Source of the DNA: Candidatus Moraniibacteriota bacterium
Lineage (GTDB): Bacteria; Patescibacteriota; Minisyncoccia; Moranbacterales; UBA9337
DNA: 5,617 bases
NCBI GenBank assembly: GCA_003510795.1
Contig: DOKP01000006.1
Coordinates: 1 to 5,617 of the forward strand
Direction: 5' to 3'
Below, one piece after another: positions 1-4,777 of the stretch. A program made the translations under genes and the position numbers. How positions within the stretch are numbered: position 1 is the first letter of the stretch; each line of letters opens with the position of its first letter. The notes beneath the pieces are model-generated. The model was not told where the DNA came from. It worked only from the letters and a program-made list of their open reading frames with translations, and did no database searches.

Positions 1-23
1 CATTATCATGTATTTATGACAAT

Positions 24-33
24 CTAAATCATG
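24..33. repeat. left direct repeat (target-site duplication)
   Basis: The 10-mer CTAAATCATG lies directly outside the left inverted repeat and recurs exactly at 250-259, outside the right one. Because its last base can equally belong to the inverted repeat, the duplication is 8, 9 or 10 bp depending on where the element ends are drawn. The coincidence of direct repeats with inverted-repeat ends is what suggests transposition. Confidence 0.55.
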
Positions 34-250
34 TAACTCCTCGCTAGCCCTTTTAGAACAAACAAATGTAGGTATGTCTTTGCGATGTTCAAATTATCCC
101 TATGGATGATTTAAACCCGTGGCAATCTAGGAATAATATTGCTTAATTAAGAATTCTATTTTTTTGGACTGCCACGCAATTTGAGAGTACTCAAATTACT
201 CGCAGAGACGGGTAAAAAAAGATATAAGAGAGAGGTCAGTGAGGAGTTAC
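33..250. mobile_element. MITE-like non-autonomous insertion, 218 bp
   Basis: The ends are inverted repeats: GTAACTCCTC at 33-42 is the exact reverse complement of 241-250. The match continues imperfectly to 14 of 17 bases (33-49 against 234-250). An identical 8-10 bp direct repeat flanks both ends (24-33 and 250-259), as a transposase would leave. There is no open reading frame of useful length inside, so the element would depend on a transposase supplied elsewhere. Inside are a perfect 8-bp hairpin (178-197), a 7-bp inverted pair CGTGGCA/TGCCACG (118-124 and 170-176), CCCGT/ACGGG (116-120 and 208-212) and the palindrome CTTAATTAAG (142-151). An 8-bp duplication and ends beginning GTAA recall the IS66 family, but this is a weak resemblance. 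The alternative is a structured RNA whose closing stem is formed by the same ends. The rest of the gene-less stretch, 1-23 and 260-331, shows nothing convincing. Confidence 0.6.
178..197. repeat. perfect 8-bp hairpin inside the MITE-like element
   Basis: AATTTGAG at 178-185 and CTCAAATT at 190-197 pair perfectly around the four-base loop AGTA. No T-tract follows on either strand close enough for a terminator. It is probably part of the internal secondary structure of the small element. Confidence 0.6.
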
Positions 251-259
251 TAAATCATG
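250..259. repeat. right direct repeat (target-site duplication)
   Basis: Exact second copy of CTAAATCATG, directly outside the right inverted repeat of the 33-250 element. See the left copy at 24-33. Confidence 0.55.
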
Positions 260-331
260 AAGCATATAGCATGCAACATACAGCATTGGGCACAATTATT
301 AGCCTTTATAATATGCTTAGTCTTTTATATT

Positions 332-372
332 AAAAACAGAGATATATCTATATCGATAGATTTATCTCTGTT
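332..372 (-). terminator. intrinsic terminator after the 399-839 gene
   Basis: AACAGAGATA (335-344) pairs with TATCTCTGTT (363-372). The stem continues inward as a further 5 pairs after one T-T mismatch and closes on a 6-base loop. Read on the minus strand, the stem is followed by TTTTTAATAT, a moderate U-tract. On the plus strand a GC-rich sequence follows, so the direction is minus. It lies 27 bases past the stop codon of the upstream gene. Confidence 0.65.
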
Positions 373-398
373 GCCGGACTCTGATTCGGTATTTTTTT

Positions 399-839
399 TC
401 AGGGATGATTTTTAGATAACATCCGCTTGTATATCTTTGAATACCCCTTGTTTATTCTTATCTTTTCACCATCTAAAGGCAATCGAAAAACTGATTGAGT
501 GCGCTTTTTTTCTGGCTTTTCGATAATCTCCCCCACTACATTTTTTCTACAAAAAGTTTTAAATTCCCACGTATTCAATTTGCCAAGATTCCTTTTTTCT
601 ATTAATCCTTTTTGATGAAGAGTAGACAGGGTTGGGGCTATATATTTTAGAAGATTTTTACTCTTAGGCTTTATAAGATGCCATGCTCGCATCTTATTGT
701 ATATAAACATTCTAGATGCTAATTTTTTCGGAGGGAGAAGACTTAAAATCAAAAGACATATCTTTTCCCACTGCATTCTTTTATAAAAAATGCGAAGATT
801 TGTAATTTTTTCTTTTATTTCTGTTTCTGAAGCTGGCAT
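399..839 (-). CDS. predicted winged-helix DNA-binding protein, paralog A
   Basis: A small basic protein of 146 residues with no family I can name. It is clearly a paralog of the neighbouring 992-1516 product: both share W-x(3)-CLLIL, a lysine/leucine stretch, FIY-x-K-x(3)-W, a TL-x(2)-L-x(3)-G segment, F-x(2)-FC-x-K and an EKPEKK-like turn before Q-x(2)-F-x-L-x(2)-DG. Residues 66-85 (helix, then KGLIEKRNLG) followed by FRLPLDGEKI at 118-127 look like a winged-helix recognition helix and wing, with about 30 residues inserted between the wing strands. DNA binding is inference from this pattern. The ATG at 839 is supported by GGGAG six bases upstream, and the stop is TGA. There is no signal peptide or membrane segment; the hydrophobic run near residues 28-35 reads as a buried helix. 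The gene has its own promoter (896-923) and terminator (332-372), so it is probably monocistronic. Confidence 0.7.
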   Translation of the reverse strand: MPASETEIKEKITNLRIFYKRMQWEKICLLILSLLPPKKLASRMFIYNKMRAWHLIKPKSKNLLKYIAPTLSTLHQKGLIEKRNLGKLNTWEFKTFCRKNVVGEIIEKPEKKRTQSVFRLPLDGEKIRINKGYSKIYKRMLSKNHP

Positions 840-895
840 ATGATTCTCCCATATTGAGAATTTTTTTATTTAACCAAGGAGCTACAATAAAATTA

Positions 896-923
896 ACTAT
901 ATAACTTTTATCAAAATAGTCAA
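896..923 (-). promoter_or_regulatory. sigma70-type promoter of paralog A
   Basis: On the minus strand TTGACT (918-923) is separated by 16 bases from TATAGT (896-901). Transcription should begin near 889, giving a leader of about 50 nt. The whole block 879-924 matches the promoter block of the paralog (1573-1618) at 39 of 46 bases. The mismatches include a four-base run (911-914) in the spacer, while both hexamers are identical. Confidence 0.7.
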
Positions 924-924
924 T

Positions 925-967
925 AAAAAAATAAAACAGGAGCTAAGTCTAAAAACGACTTACTCCT
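925..967 (-). terminator. intrinsic terminator after the 992-1516 gene
   Basis: AGGAG-c-TAAGTC (938-949) pairs with GACTTACTCCT (957-967), 11 base pairs with a single bulged base and a short A-rich loop. Read on the minus strand, the stem is followed by GTTTTATTTTTTT, a strong U-tract. It starts 25 bases past the TAA of paralog B and ends just short of the -35 box of paralog A, so it insulates the two genes. Confidence 0.8.
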
Positions 968-991
968 GCGTGATTCCCTTGTGGCCTAAGT

Positions 992-1516
992 TTAGGCGCA
1001 GGCGGTTGGTTTCCGATTGACTCTTTTTAACCGAAAAAAATTACGCAATGATAGCTTTTTCCTTTTGGGAGGAAAAAGAATTTTCCTAGCCAACCTTCTT
1101 CCATCAGGAGAGAGTTTAAAAGCTGCTTGTATCCATTTCTTTCCAGCCTTTGATTCTTGTTTTTCTGGCCTACCTAGAACTCTTTTTTCGCAAAATTTTT
1201 CAAATTTTATTTGCGACAGAGATGTTCTGCCTAAATCTTCCTTTCTAAGATATCCATCCAAAGAAAGACTCTGCAAAGTTTTAGATATTGTTGCTAAGGT
1301 GTTTACTTTGTATTTCATCACAGCATCAATTTCTTGATTACATGACGGGTCCCAAAGCCCCCATTTCTGAATTTTATCGTAAATGAAATATTTTGAAACC
1401 AATTTATAACATTTAGGTAAAAGCAGAATCAAGAGACATACTCTGCGCCAATGCCGGTCTCTTAGCAATCCTTCAGCTTCTGCCCTCACCAAATCTTCCG
1501 TTACTTTTTTAGCCAT
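992..1516 (-). CDS. predicted winged-helix DNA-binding protein, paralog B
   Basis: A basic protein of 174 residues, paralogous to the 399-839 product and otherwise unrecognised. Shared landmarks are W23 with CLLIL (27-31), FIYDK (44-48), W52, the segment TISKTLQSLSLDGYLRKEDL (76-95), FEKFCEK (105-111) and FKLSPDGRRL (133-142). The last two elements with the 76-95 segment resemble the recognition helix and wing of a winged helix. The tail from 143 is rich in Lys and Arg, which would suit nucleic-acid contact. The frame stays open to an ATG at 1630, but I place the start at 1516. There AGGAG sits eight bases upstream, the paralog's N-terminus aligns, and the extra 38 codons would run across the promoter at 1590-1617. 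It has its own terminator (925-967). It is divergent from the gene at 1713. A role as transcriptional regulator, perhaps of its own conserved promoter, is inference. Confidence 0.7.
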   Translation of the reverse strand: MAKKVTEDLVRAEAEGLLRDRHWRRVCLLILLLPKCYKLVSKYFIYDKIQKWGLWDPSCNQEIDAVMKYKVNTLATISKTLQSLSLDGYLRKEDLGRTSLSQIKFEKFCEKRVLGRPEKQESKAGKKWIQAAFKLSPDGRRLARKILFPPKRKKLSLRNFFRLKRVNRKPTACA

Positions 1517-1524
1517 GACATTAT

Positions 1525-1529
1525 CTCCT
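1525..1529 (-). promoter_or_regulatory. Shine-Dalgarno that fixes the paralog B start
   Basis: On the minus strand AGGAG is followed by eight bases and the ATG at 1516. No comparable site precedes the upstream in-frame ATG at 1630, so this site decides in favour of the 174-residue form. Confidence 0.75.
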
Positions 1530-1589
1530 AAAATAATCTTTTGCTTTTTTTGAAAAGATGAATACAAAAAATGAACTACGATAAAATTA

Positions 1590-1617
1590 ACTATACAACT
1601 TTTACGGGAATAGTCAA
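1590..1617 (-). promoter_or_regulatory. sigma70-type promoter of paralog B
   Basis: On the minus strand TTGACT (1612-1617), a 16-base spacer and TATAGT (1590-1595) have the same boxes and spacing as the promoter of paralog A. Predicted transcription start is near 1583, leaving a leader of about 67 nt before the ATG at 1516. Confidence 0.7.
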
Positions 1618-1712
1618 TGATTTTTTTCATTATTTACATTTTTTATTATTTATGCTAGGTTTTAGATATTAATGTTGCCCAAAATTTCAATAACACAAGA
1701 GGAGGATGCGCT

Positions 1713-2162
1713 ATGGGTAGGGTTATTATGCTGGGGGATTTCGCGTTAAAAAGAGAACGAGAAAAAGCTTATCAGGAGCTTGTTGATTTTTTTAAAAATA
1801 GCGGACTTCAACAATGCGCTTGGGAGCTCAAGTCAACGCTCCGTAGCAACACATCTGGACTTGTTTTCACAAACTTTCAAGCTGAGAGTATTGTAAAAAA
1901 ACTCAGCTATAAGTTTAAAATTACTCAAGCTGAATTGGAGCACTTTGCAACAAAGGAAGCTGTCTCTGGATGGGCCAGCGCTCAAGCGAAAGTTATTGTT
2001 CTTAGGCGGACTAAGCAAGGCTGTGATGACGAAGAGTTTTTAAACAAATTAACTGCAGCTATCGAAAATGATTTGTTTGAAAACAGCGATGCCCTACGGA
2101 TGATATGCGATATAATTCGCTATTATCCGCGAGCCAAAGCAGTTATTTGGAAAAGGAAATAA
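1713..2162 (+). CDS. hypothetical protein, orphan, mostly helical
   Basis: A 149-residue protein that I do not recognise. It appears soluble: no signal peptide, no membrane segment and no metal-binding cysteine pattern (three scattered cysteines, C39, C103, C131). Residues 9-45 are rich in charged and helix-favouring residues (ALKREREKAYQELVDFF) and probably form helices. A second helical region, around 106-140, ends in a short basic tail (KRK). The start is well supported: GAGGAGG at 1699-1705 lies seven bases before ATG 1713. A second in-frame ATG five codons later lacks that spacing. It is transcribed divergently from paralog B across a roughly 200-bp region and ends at a strong terminator (2195-2230), so it is probably a single-gene unit. 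No upstream promoter with good spacing could be singled out. Its position beside the paralog pair suggests accessory DNA, but no function can be given. Confidence 0.7.
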   Translation: MGRVIMLGDFALKREREKAYQELVDFFKNSGLQQCAWELKSTLRSNTSGLVFTNFQAESIVKKLSYKFKITQAELEHFATKEAVSGWASAQAKVIVLRRTKQGCDDEEFLNKLTAAIENDLFENSDALRMICDIIRYYPRAKAVIWKRK

Positions 2163-2194
2163 GGAAAATCATGGAATTTATAAATCAATAAAAA

Positions 2195-2230
2195 GGAGAT
2201 GCTCTCAGTCAGAAAGCATCTCCGTTTTTT
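2195..2230. terminator. bidirectional intrinsic terminator between convergent genes
   Basis: GGAGATGCT (2195-2203) pairs perfectly with AGCATCTCC (2215-2223) around an 11-base loop. On the plus strand GTTTTTTATTT follows, a strong terminator for the 1713-2162 gene. On the minus strand TTTTTATTGAT follows, a usable terminator for rlmN. The plus-strand T-tract overlaps the rlmN stop codon at 2229-2231, so the two genes share one compact terminator. Confidence 0.85.
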
Positions 2231-3269
2231 ATTTCTCTCCTGCCAATTGTCCACAGGCCCCGCTAATATCAGCGCCGAGACTTTTACGGATAGTAACGGT
2301 TACCCCTGCTTTTTTGAGAGTATCTTTGAATTTTTGAGTAATTTCTGGAGAGGATGGATTTAAGCCAAAGCCGATAGAATTATAGCGAATAAGATTTACA
2401 TGGAGCATTTTATCATTGTTTATTTCTTTTAAAAACTCGGATAACTTTAAAGCATCTTTTCTGGTATCGTTAATTTTATCCATTAAAATGTATTCGATAA
2501 ATACTCTTCGATTGCTTTTAGCTAAATAATTTCGTAGGGCTTTTTTAAGTTTATTTAAATCATGAAGCTTGTTAATTTTCATAAATTCACTGCGTTTGGC
2601 ATTGTCGGCAAAGTGCAATGAAATAGCCAGATTTGCTTGTGGAAAAGTGTTGGCGAAATCTCCTATTTTATCCGCTATCCCAGCCGTTGAGACTGCTATA
2701 CTACGATTTCTAAAACCAAATAATTTAGGGTCGGTGAGTTCCAGGATGCTTTCTTGGACATTTTCCCAATTTAAAAACGGCTCCCCCATTCCCATATAAA
2801 CAATGTTTTCAAATTTTAAGTTTTCATTTGTTGTTTTTAAATTAGTTCTGATATATTGACGCCAAAATAAAACCTGGCTGGTAATTTCATCCACCGTCAA
2901 ATCTCTTTTAAACCCACCTTTCCCAGTGGCGCAAAAAAGACAGCCCAAAGCACATCCGGCTTGCGAAGAAATACAAGCCGACCAGACATCGGGCTTGGGT
3001 GAAATTAAGACAGTTTCAATTAGATTTCCATCTCCAAGGGTGAGCAAGGCTTTGATAGCACGATTATCTTTAGAAACTAAAATCGTTTTAATTTTAAAAG
3101 GTAATATTTCTATTTCTTTATCTAAAACAGTTCTTAATTCCAAGGGCAAATTGGAGATATTCAAAAAAGAATTTTGAGCATCGACAAAGATCGCTTTTTG
3201 AATTTGGCTCAAGCGATATTTAGGGATGTTATTTTCTAAAATTAATTTTTCTAATTTTTTATTATTCAT
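2229..3269 (-). CDS. rlmN: dual-specificity RNA methyltransferase RlmN
   Basis: A radical-SAM methyltransferase that places a C2 methyl group on adenosine 2503 of 23S rRNA and, in characterised bacteria, adenosine 37 of some tRNAs. It is cytosolic. The 346 residues hold the full set of hallmarks. The N-terminal helical domain contains YRLSQIQKAIF (18-28). The cysteine triad C106-x3-C110-x2-C113 binds the 4Fe-4S cluster and is preceded by the conserved C99. MGMGEP (159-164), STAGI (194-198), LAISLH (214-219) and VNLIRYN (291-297) match the radical-SAM barrel motifs. ACGQL near the end supplies C339, the cysteine that carries the methyl intermediate (C355 in E. coli). The length is slightly below the E. 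coli enzyme (384). The ATG at 3269 has only a weak Shine-Dalgarno (GGGA, seven bases away) that is buried in a hairpin. The leader is unusually long. The shared terminator at 2195-2230 ends the gene. Confidence 0.97.
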   Translation of the reverse strand: MNNKKLEKLILENNIPKYRLSQIQKAIFVDAQNSFLNISNLPLELRTVLDKEIEILPFKIKTILVSKDNRAIKALLTLGDGNLIETVLISPKPDVWSACISSQAGCALGCLFCATGKGGFKRDLTVDEITSQVLFWRQYIRTNLKTTNENLKFENIVYMGMGEPFLNWENVQESILELTDPKLFGFRNRSIAVSTAGIADKIGDFANTFPQANLAISLHFADNAKRSEFMKINKLHDLNKLKKALRNYLAKSNRRVFIEYILMDKINDTRKDALKLSEFLKEINNDKMLHVNLIRYNSIGFGLNPSSPEITQKFKDTLKKAGVTVTIRKSLGADISGACGQLAGEK

Positions 3270-3432
3270 GATCTTGTCCCGTTAAATTGCAGTAATCTGC
3301 ACTATTTAACTGGGATATTTCTTTATGGAAAAAGCTCTCAATGCAAGACGAGCGTGTGAGTCCCTTGAAAAAAGTATCGGAAAAAATAAATTTTTTCCCT
3401 GAACTCCAGGTGGGTCTCAATTTTTCACTCAT
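3262..3432 (-). CDS. possible 56-residue leader ORF overlapping rlmN
   Basis: An ATG at 3432 opens a frame of 56 codons that ends in TAA at 3262-3264, overlapping the first eight bases of rlmN. Such an overlap would allow translational coupling. The predicted peptide begins MSEKLRPTWS and ends TGQDHE; it has no motif, signal or membrane segment that I recognise. Against it: there is no Shine-Dalgarno, the frame is short for AT-rich DNA, and the same bases form a strong RNA-like secondary structure. The lack of a Shine-Dalgarno is not decisive here, since the nuclease and pyrH genes also lack one. I regard a structured untranslated leader as more likely. Confidence 0.2.
   Translation of the reverse strand: MSEKLRPTWSSGKKFIFSDTFFKGLTRSSCIESFFHKEISQLNSADYCNLTGQDHE
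3278..3314 (-). promoter_or_regulatory. hairpin covering the rlmN ribosome-binding site
   Basis: CCC-GTTAAA (3278-3286) pairs with TTTAAC-t-GGG (3305-3314). Inside it TGCAG (3288-3292) pairs with CTGCA (3297-3301) around a TAAT loop, about 14 pairs in total. In the rlmN mRNA the 3' side of the outer stem contains the GGG of the only Shine-Dalgarno-like sequence before the ATG. Folding would therefore hide the ribosome site. No U-tract follows, so it is not a terminator. A translational switch is inference. Confidence 0.5.
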
Positions 3433-3451
3433 CTATTCTGAAAGCTTTTTC
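3328..3451 (-). promoter_or_regulatory. candidate structured leader RNA of rlmN
   Basis: Three nested helices and an apical hairpin can be drawn. Helix 1 is 3328-3341 with 3438-3451 (14 pairs), helix 2 is 3346-3354 with 3426-3434 (9 pairs) and helix 3 is 3357-3364 with 3412-3419 (7 of 8 pairs). The apical hairpin is GGAAAAAA (3379-3386) with TTTTTTCC (3391-3398). Four positions that would be C-A mismatches in plus-strand RNA (3337/3442, 3341/3438, 3349/3431, 3353/3427) become G-U wobbles in minus-strand RNA. That favours a functional RNA in the rlmN sense. The predicted transcription start, about 7 bases after the -10 box, falls on 3451, the first paired base. I know of no riboswitch class with this layout; SAM-I, T-box and c-di-GMP consensus motifs were not seen. 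Alternatives are an independent small RNA or a mobile palindromic element. Confidence 0.5.
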
Positions 3452-3457
3452 AATTTC

Positions 3458-3486
3458 ATTATAGCTCAAATTGATATTCTTGGCTA
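3458..3486 (-). promoter_or_regulatory. probable rlmN promoter
   Basis: On the minus strand a perfect TATAAT (3458-3463) is preceded at 17 bases by TAGCCA (3481-3486), which matches four of six bases of the -35 consensus. Transcription would begin around 3451, producing a leader of about 180 nt before the rlmN ATG. Confidence 0.55.
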
Positions 3487-3527
3487 ATGCTAAATCATAT
3501 TAACACGTTAGCATTTTAACATGTTAA
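3486..3527. promoter_or_regulatory. palindromic operator-like cluster between divergent promoters
   Basis: TTAACACGTTAG (3500-3511) and the perfect palindrome TTAACATGTTAA (3516-3527) are two related 12-mers spaced 16 bases apart. AATGCTAA (3486-3493) and TTAGCATT (3508-3515) form a further 8-bp inverted pair. The cluster abuts the rlmN -35 box and lies about 40 bases upstream of the nuclease -35 box. A regulator could bind here and affect both genes. AT-rich DNA yields such palindromes by chance, so confidence is low. Confidence 0.3.
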
Positions 3528-3568
3528 CAAATTAAAATTTTAAATCATTGGAAATTAGAAATTGTAAA

Positions 3569-3597
3569 TTGAAAATTTATTTAAAAACTGTTATACT
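3569..3597 (+). promoter_or_regulatory. promoter of the nuclease gene
   Basis: TTGAAA (3569-3574), an exact 17-base spacer and TATACT (3592-3597) fit the sigma70 pattern well. Transcription would start near 3604, leaving a leader of about 32 nt. The leader contains no Shine-Dalgarno. Confidence 0.65.
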
Positions 3598-3635
3598 TAT
3601 ATAAAATCAATAAACTTTTAAATTTCTTTATTCTT

Positions 3636-4748
3636 ATGCGTATTTCATATTCTGGTCTAAATACTTATCAAATTTGTCCGCTTAAATACAAATTTCAATA
3701 TATTGATAAAATTAGAACTCCCAAATCCAAAGAGGCGGTTTTTGGAACATTAATTCACTCCACTTTAAATTTCGTGCATACTCCGGGCATATTATCTCCT
3801 TCTATGGAGCAAGCGCTGGATCATTTTTCTAAAAATTGGAATAGTGATGTGTTTGAAAATGAGCTAGAAGAACGGGCCGCTTTTTCTCAAGGAGTAGAAA
3901 TTATTCGACGTTATTATAATGACAATGATATAACTAAGGTTAATATTGTGGCCCTAGAGAGTCCTTTTCAAATAAAGTTAGGCGAGCACACCGTCAATGG
4001 AATTATCGACCGTATTGATCGCACCCAAGATGGTTATGAAATTGTAGATTATAAAACAGCCAAAAAAATGCCTTCTCAGGATAAAGTCGATCACGATGTA
4101 CAGCTCACTATTTATCTCCAAGCTTTTTTGGATAGATATCCGGAAGAAAGAAAAAATCTAGATAAATTAAAAGTTAGTTTATATTTTGTAAAACATGGCG
4201 CCAAGCTGACCTCGACGCGCACTGAGGAAGATTTAAAAAATATTGAAAATAAATTTTTGGAAGTAATTGAAAAAATCGGCGAGAGCGAATTTCAACCAGT
4301 CATCAACCCGCTCTGTGATTGGTGTGATTTCCAAAATCGTTGTCCGATGTGGCGACATAAGTTCAAAGAAGCGCGAAAAATTGATACTGAAGAAGTAAAT
4401 AATGCTATTTCGGAATATATACTTGCCAAAGATGAAGCCAAGCATATTCGCACCAAAATTGCTCAACTCCAAGGCGTAGTGGCTAAATATATGGACCAGG
4501 AGGGCGTGGAAAGAGTTTTTTCTGAGCAGGGCATCGTGGCGCGCACCTTAAGACAAACTTACAAGTACGATGATAAAAAAATAAAAGAAATTCTTGAGCC
4601 ACTTGGTAAATGGGATGAGGTTAATAAAGTTAGCGCCACGGCGTTAAAAAATGTACTAGCTGTGCTACCGCTTGAAACTAAAAATCAACTTGAAGAAGCT
4701 AAAACACTTGACAAAGAATCAATAGGGTTTAGTATTAAAAAGCAATAA
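3636..4748 (+). CDS. RecB-like PD-(D/E)XK nuclease with Fe-S cysteines
   Basis: A stand-alone nuclease of the RecB/AddB/Cas4-related PD-(D/E)XK superfamily (370 residues), probably cutting or trimming DNA in repair or recombination. The N-terminus reads S-x-L-x(2)-Y-x(2)-CPLKYKF, typical of this group, and supports the ATG at 3636. Catalytic residues visible are H41 in GTLIHST, D125 in GIIDRID, D138 and K140 in VDYKTAKK, and Q156/Y160 in QLTIY. The D125-D138-K140 spacing is the same as D1067-D1080-K1082 of E. coli RecB. C14 with C227, C230 and C236 (CDWCDFQNRCP) forms the expected 4Fe-4S clamp. Residues 245-370 are an additional C-terminal region, helical at first, then strand-like (about 291-308), of unknown role. 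No helicase gene is adjacent. There is no Shine-Dalgarno. The gene converges on pyrH with a 29-base gap. A Cas4 role is unlikely, as no CRISPR or other cas gene is present. Confidence 0.9.
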   Translation: MRISYSGLNTYQICPLKYKFQYIDKIRTPKSKEAVFGTLIHSTLNFVHTPGILSPSMEQALDHFSKNWNSDVFENELEERAAFSQGVEIIRRYYNDNDITKVNIVALESPFQIKLGEHTVNGIIDRIDRTQDGYEIVDYKTAKKMPSQDKVDHDVQLTIYLQAFLDRYPEERKNLDKLKVSLYFVKHGAKLTSTRTEEDLKNIENKFLEVIEKIGESEFQPVINPLCDWCDFQNRCPMWRHKFKEARKIDTEEVNNAISEYILAKDEAKHIRTKIAQLQGVVAKYMDQEGVERVFSEQGIVARTLRQTYKYDDKKIKEILEPLGKWDEVNKVSATALKNVLAVLPLETKNQLEEAKTLDKESIGFSIKKQ

Positions 4749-4765
4749 AATTGGGATTTTTTGCT
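4735..4765 (-). terminator. weak possible terminator after pyrH
   Basis: AGCAA-t-AAAA (4741-4750) can pair with TTTTTTGCT (4757-4765) around TTGGGA. On the minus strand the stem is followed by TTTTAATACT. The hairpin is AU-rich and overlaps the stop codon of the nuclease gene, so it is a weak call. No other terminator is visible between the two convergent genes. Confidence 0.3.
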
Positions 4766-4777
4766 ATATGTTCTATG

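Noticed and set aside
33..250. Retron-like non-coding RNA, because inverted ends are followed by a TAGC near the left arm
   Set aside because: No reverse transcriptase is encoded in the window, and the flanking direct repeats are better explained by transposition.
286..312. Plus-strand promoter TTGGGC with TATAAT at 15 bases
   Set aside because: Spacing is short, the -35 box is poor, and no plus-strand gene follows, only the minus-strand terminator and gene.
260..318. Inverted pair AAGCATAT / ATATGCTT
   Set aside because: Long loop and AT-rich arms; not distinguishable from chance.
984..997. Short hairpin GCCTAA / TTAGGC at the end of paralog B
   Set aside because: Overlaps the stop codon with no U-tract; the stronger terminator lies just beyond.
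1017..1337. 106-codon plus-strand frame
   Set aside because: It lies antisense to paralog B, has no ribosome site, and its sequence mirrors the opposite gene.
1517..1630. 38-codon N-terminal extension of paralog B from ATG 1630
   Set aside because: It would cross a promoter conserved with the paralog, lacks a Shine-Dalgarno and has no counterpart in paralog A.
3325..3402. 25-codon plus-strand ATG frame in the rlmN leader region
   Set aside because: No Shine-Dalgarno or promoter on that strand, very short, and opposite to the sense favoured by the wobble pairs.
3490..3498. Third copy of CTAAATCAT, the MITE flank sequence
   Set aside because: No inverted repeat adjoins it; a 9-mer of this composition can recur by chance.
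3636..4748. Cas4 adaptation nuclease
   Set aside because: No CRISPR repeats or other cas genes; the long C-terminal region and general RecB-type motifs fit a stand-alone repair nuclease better.
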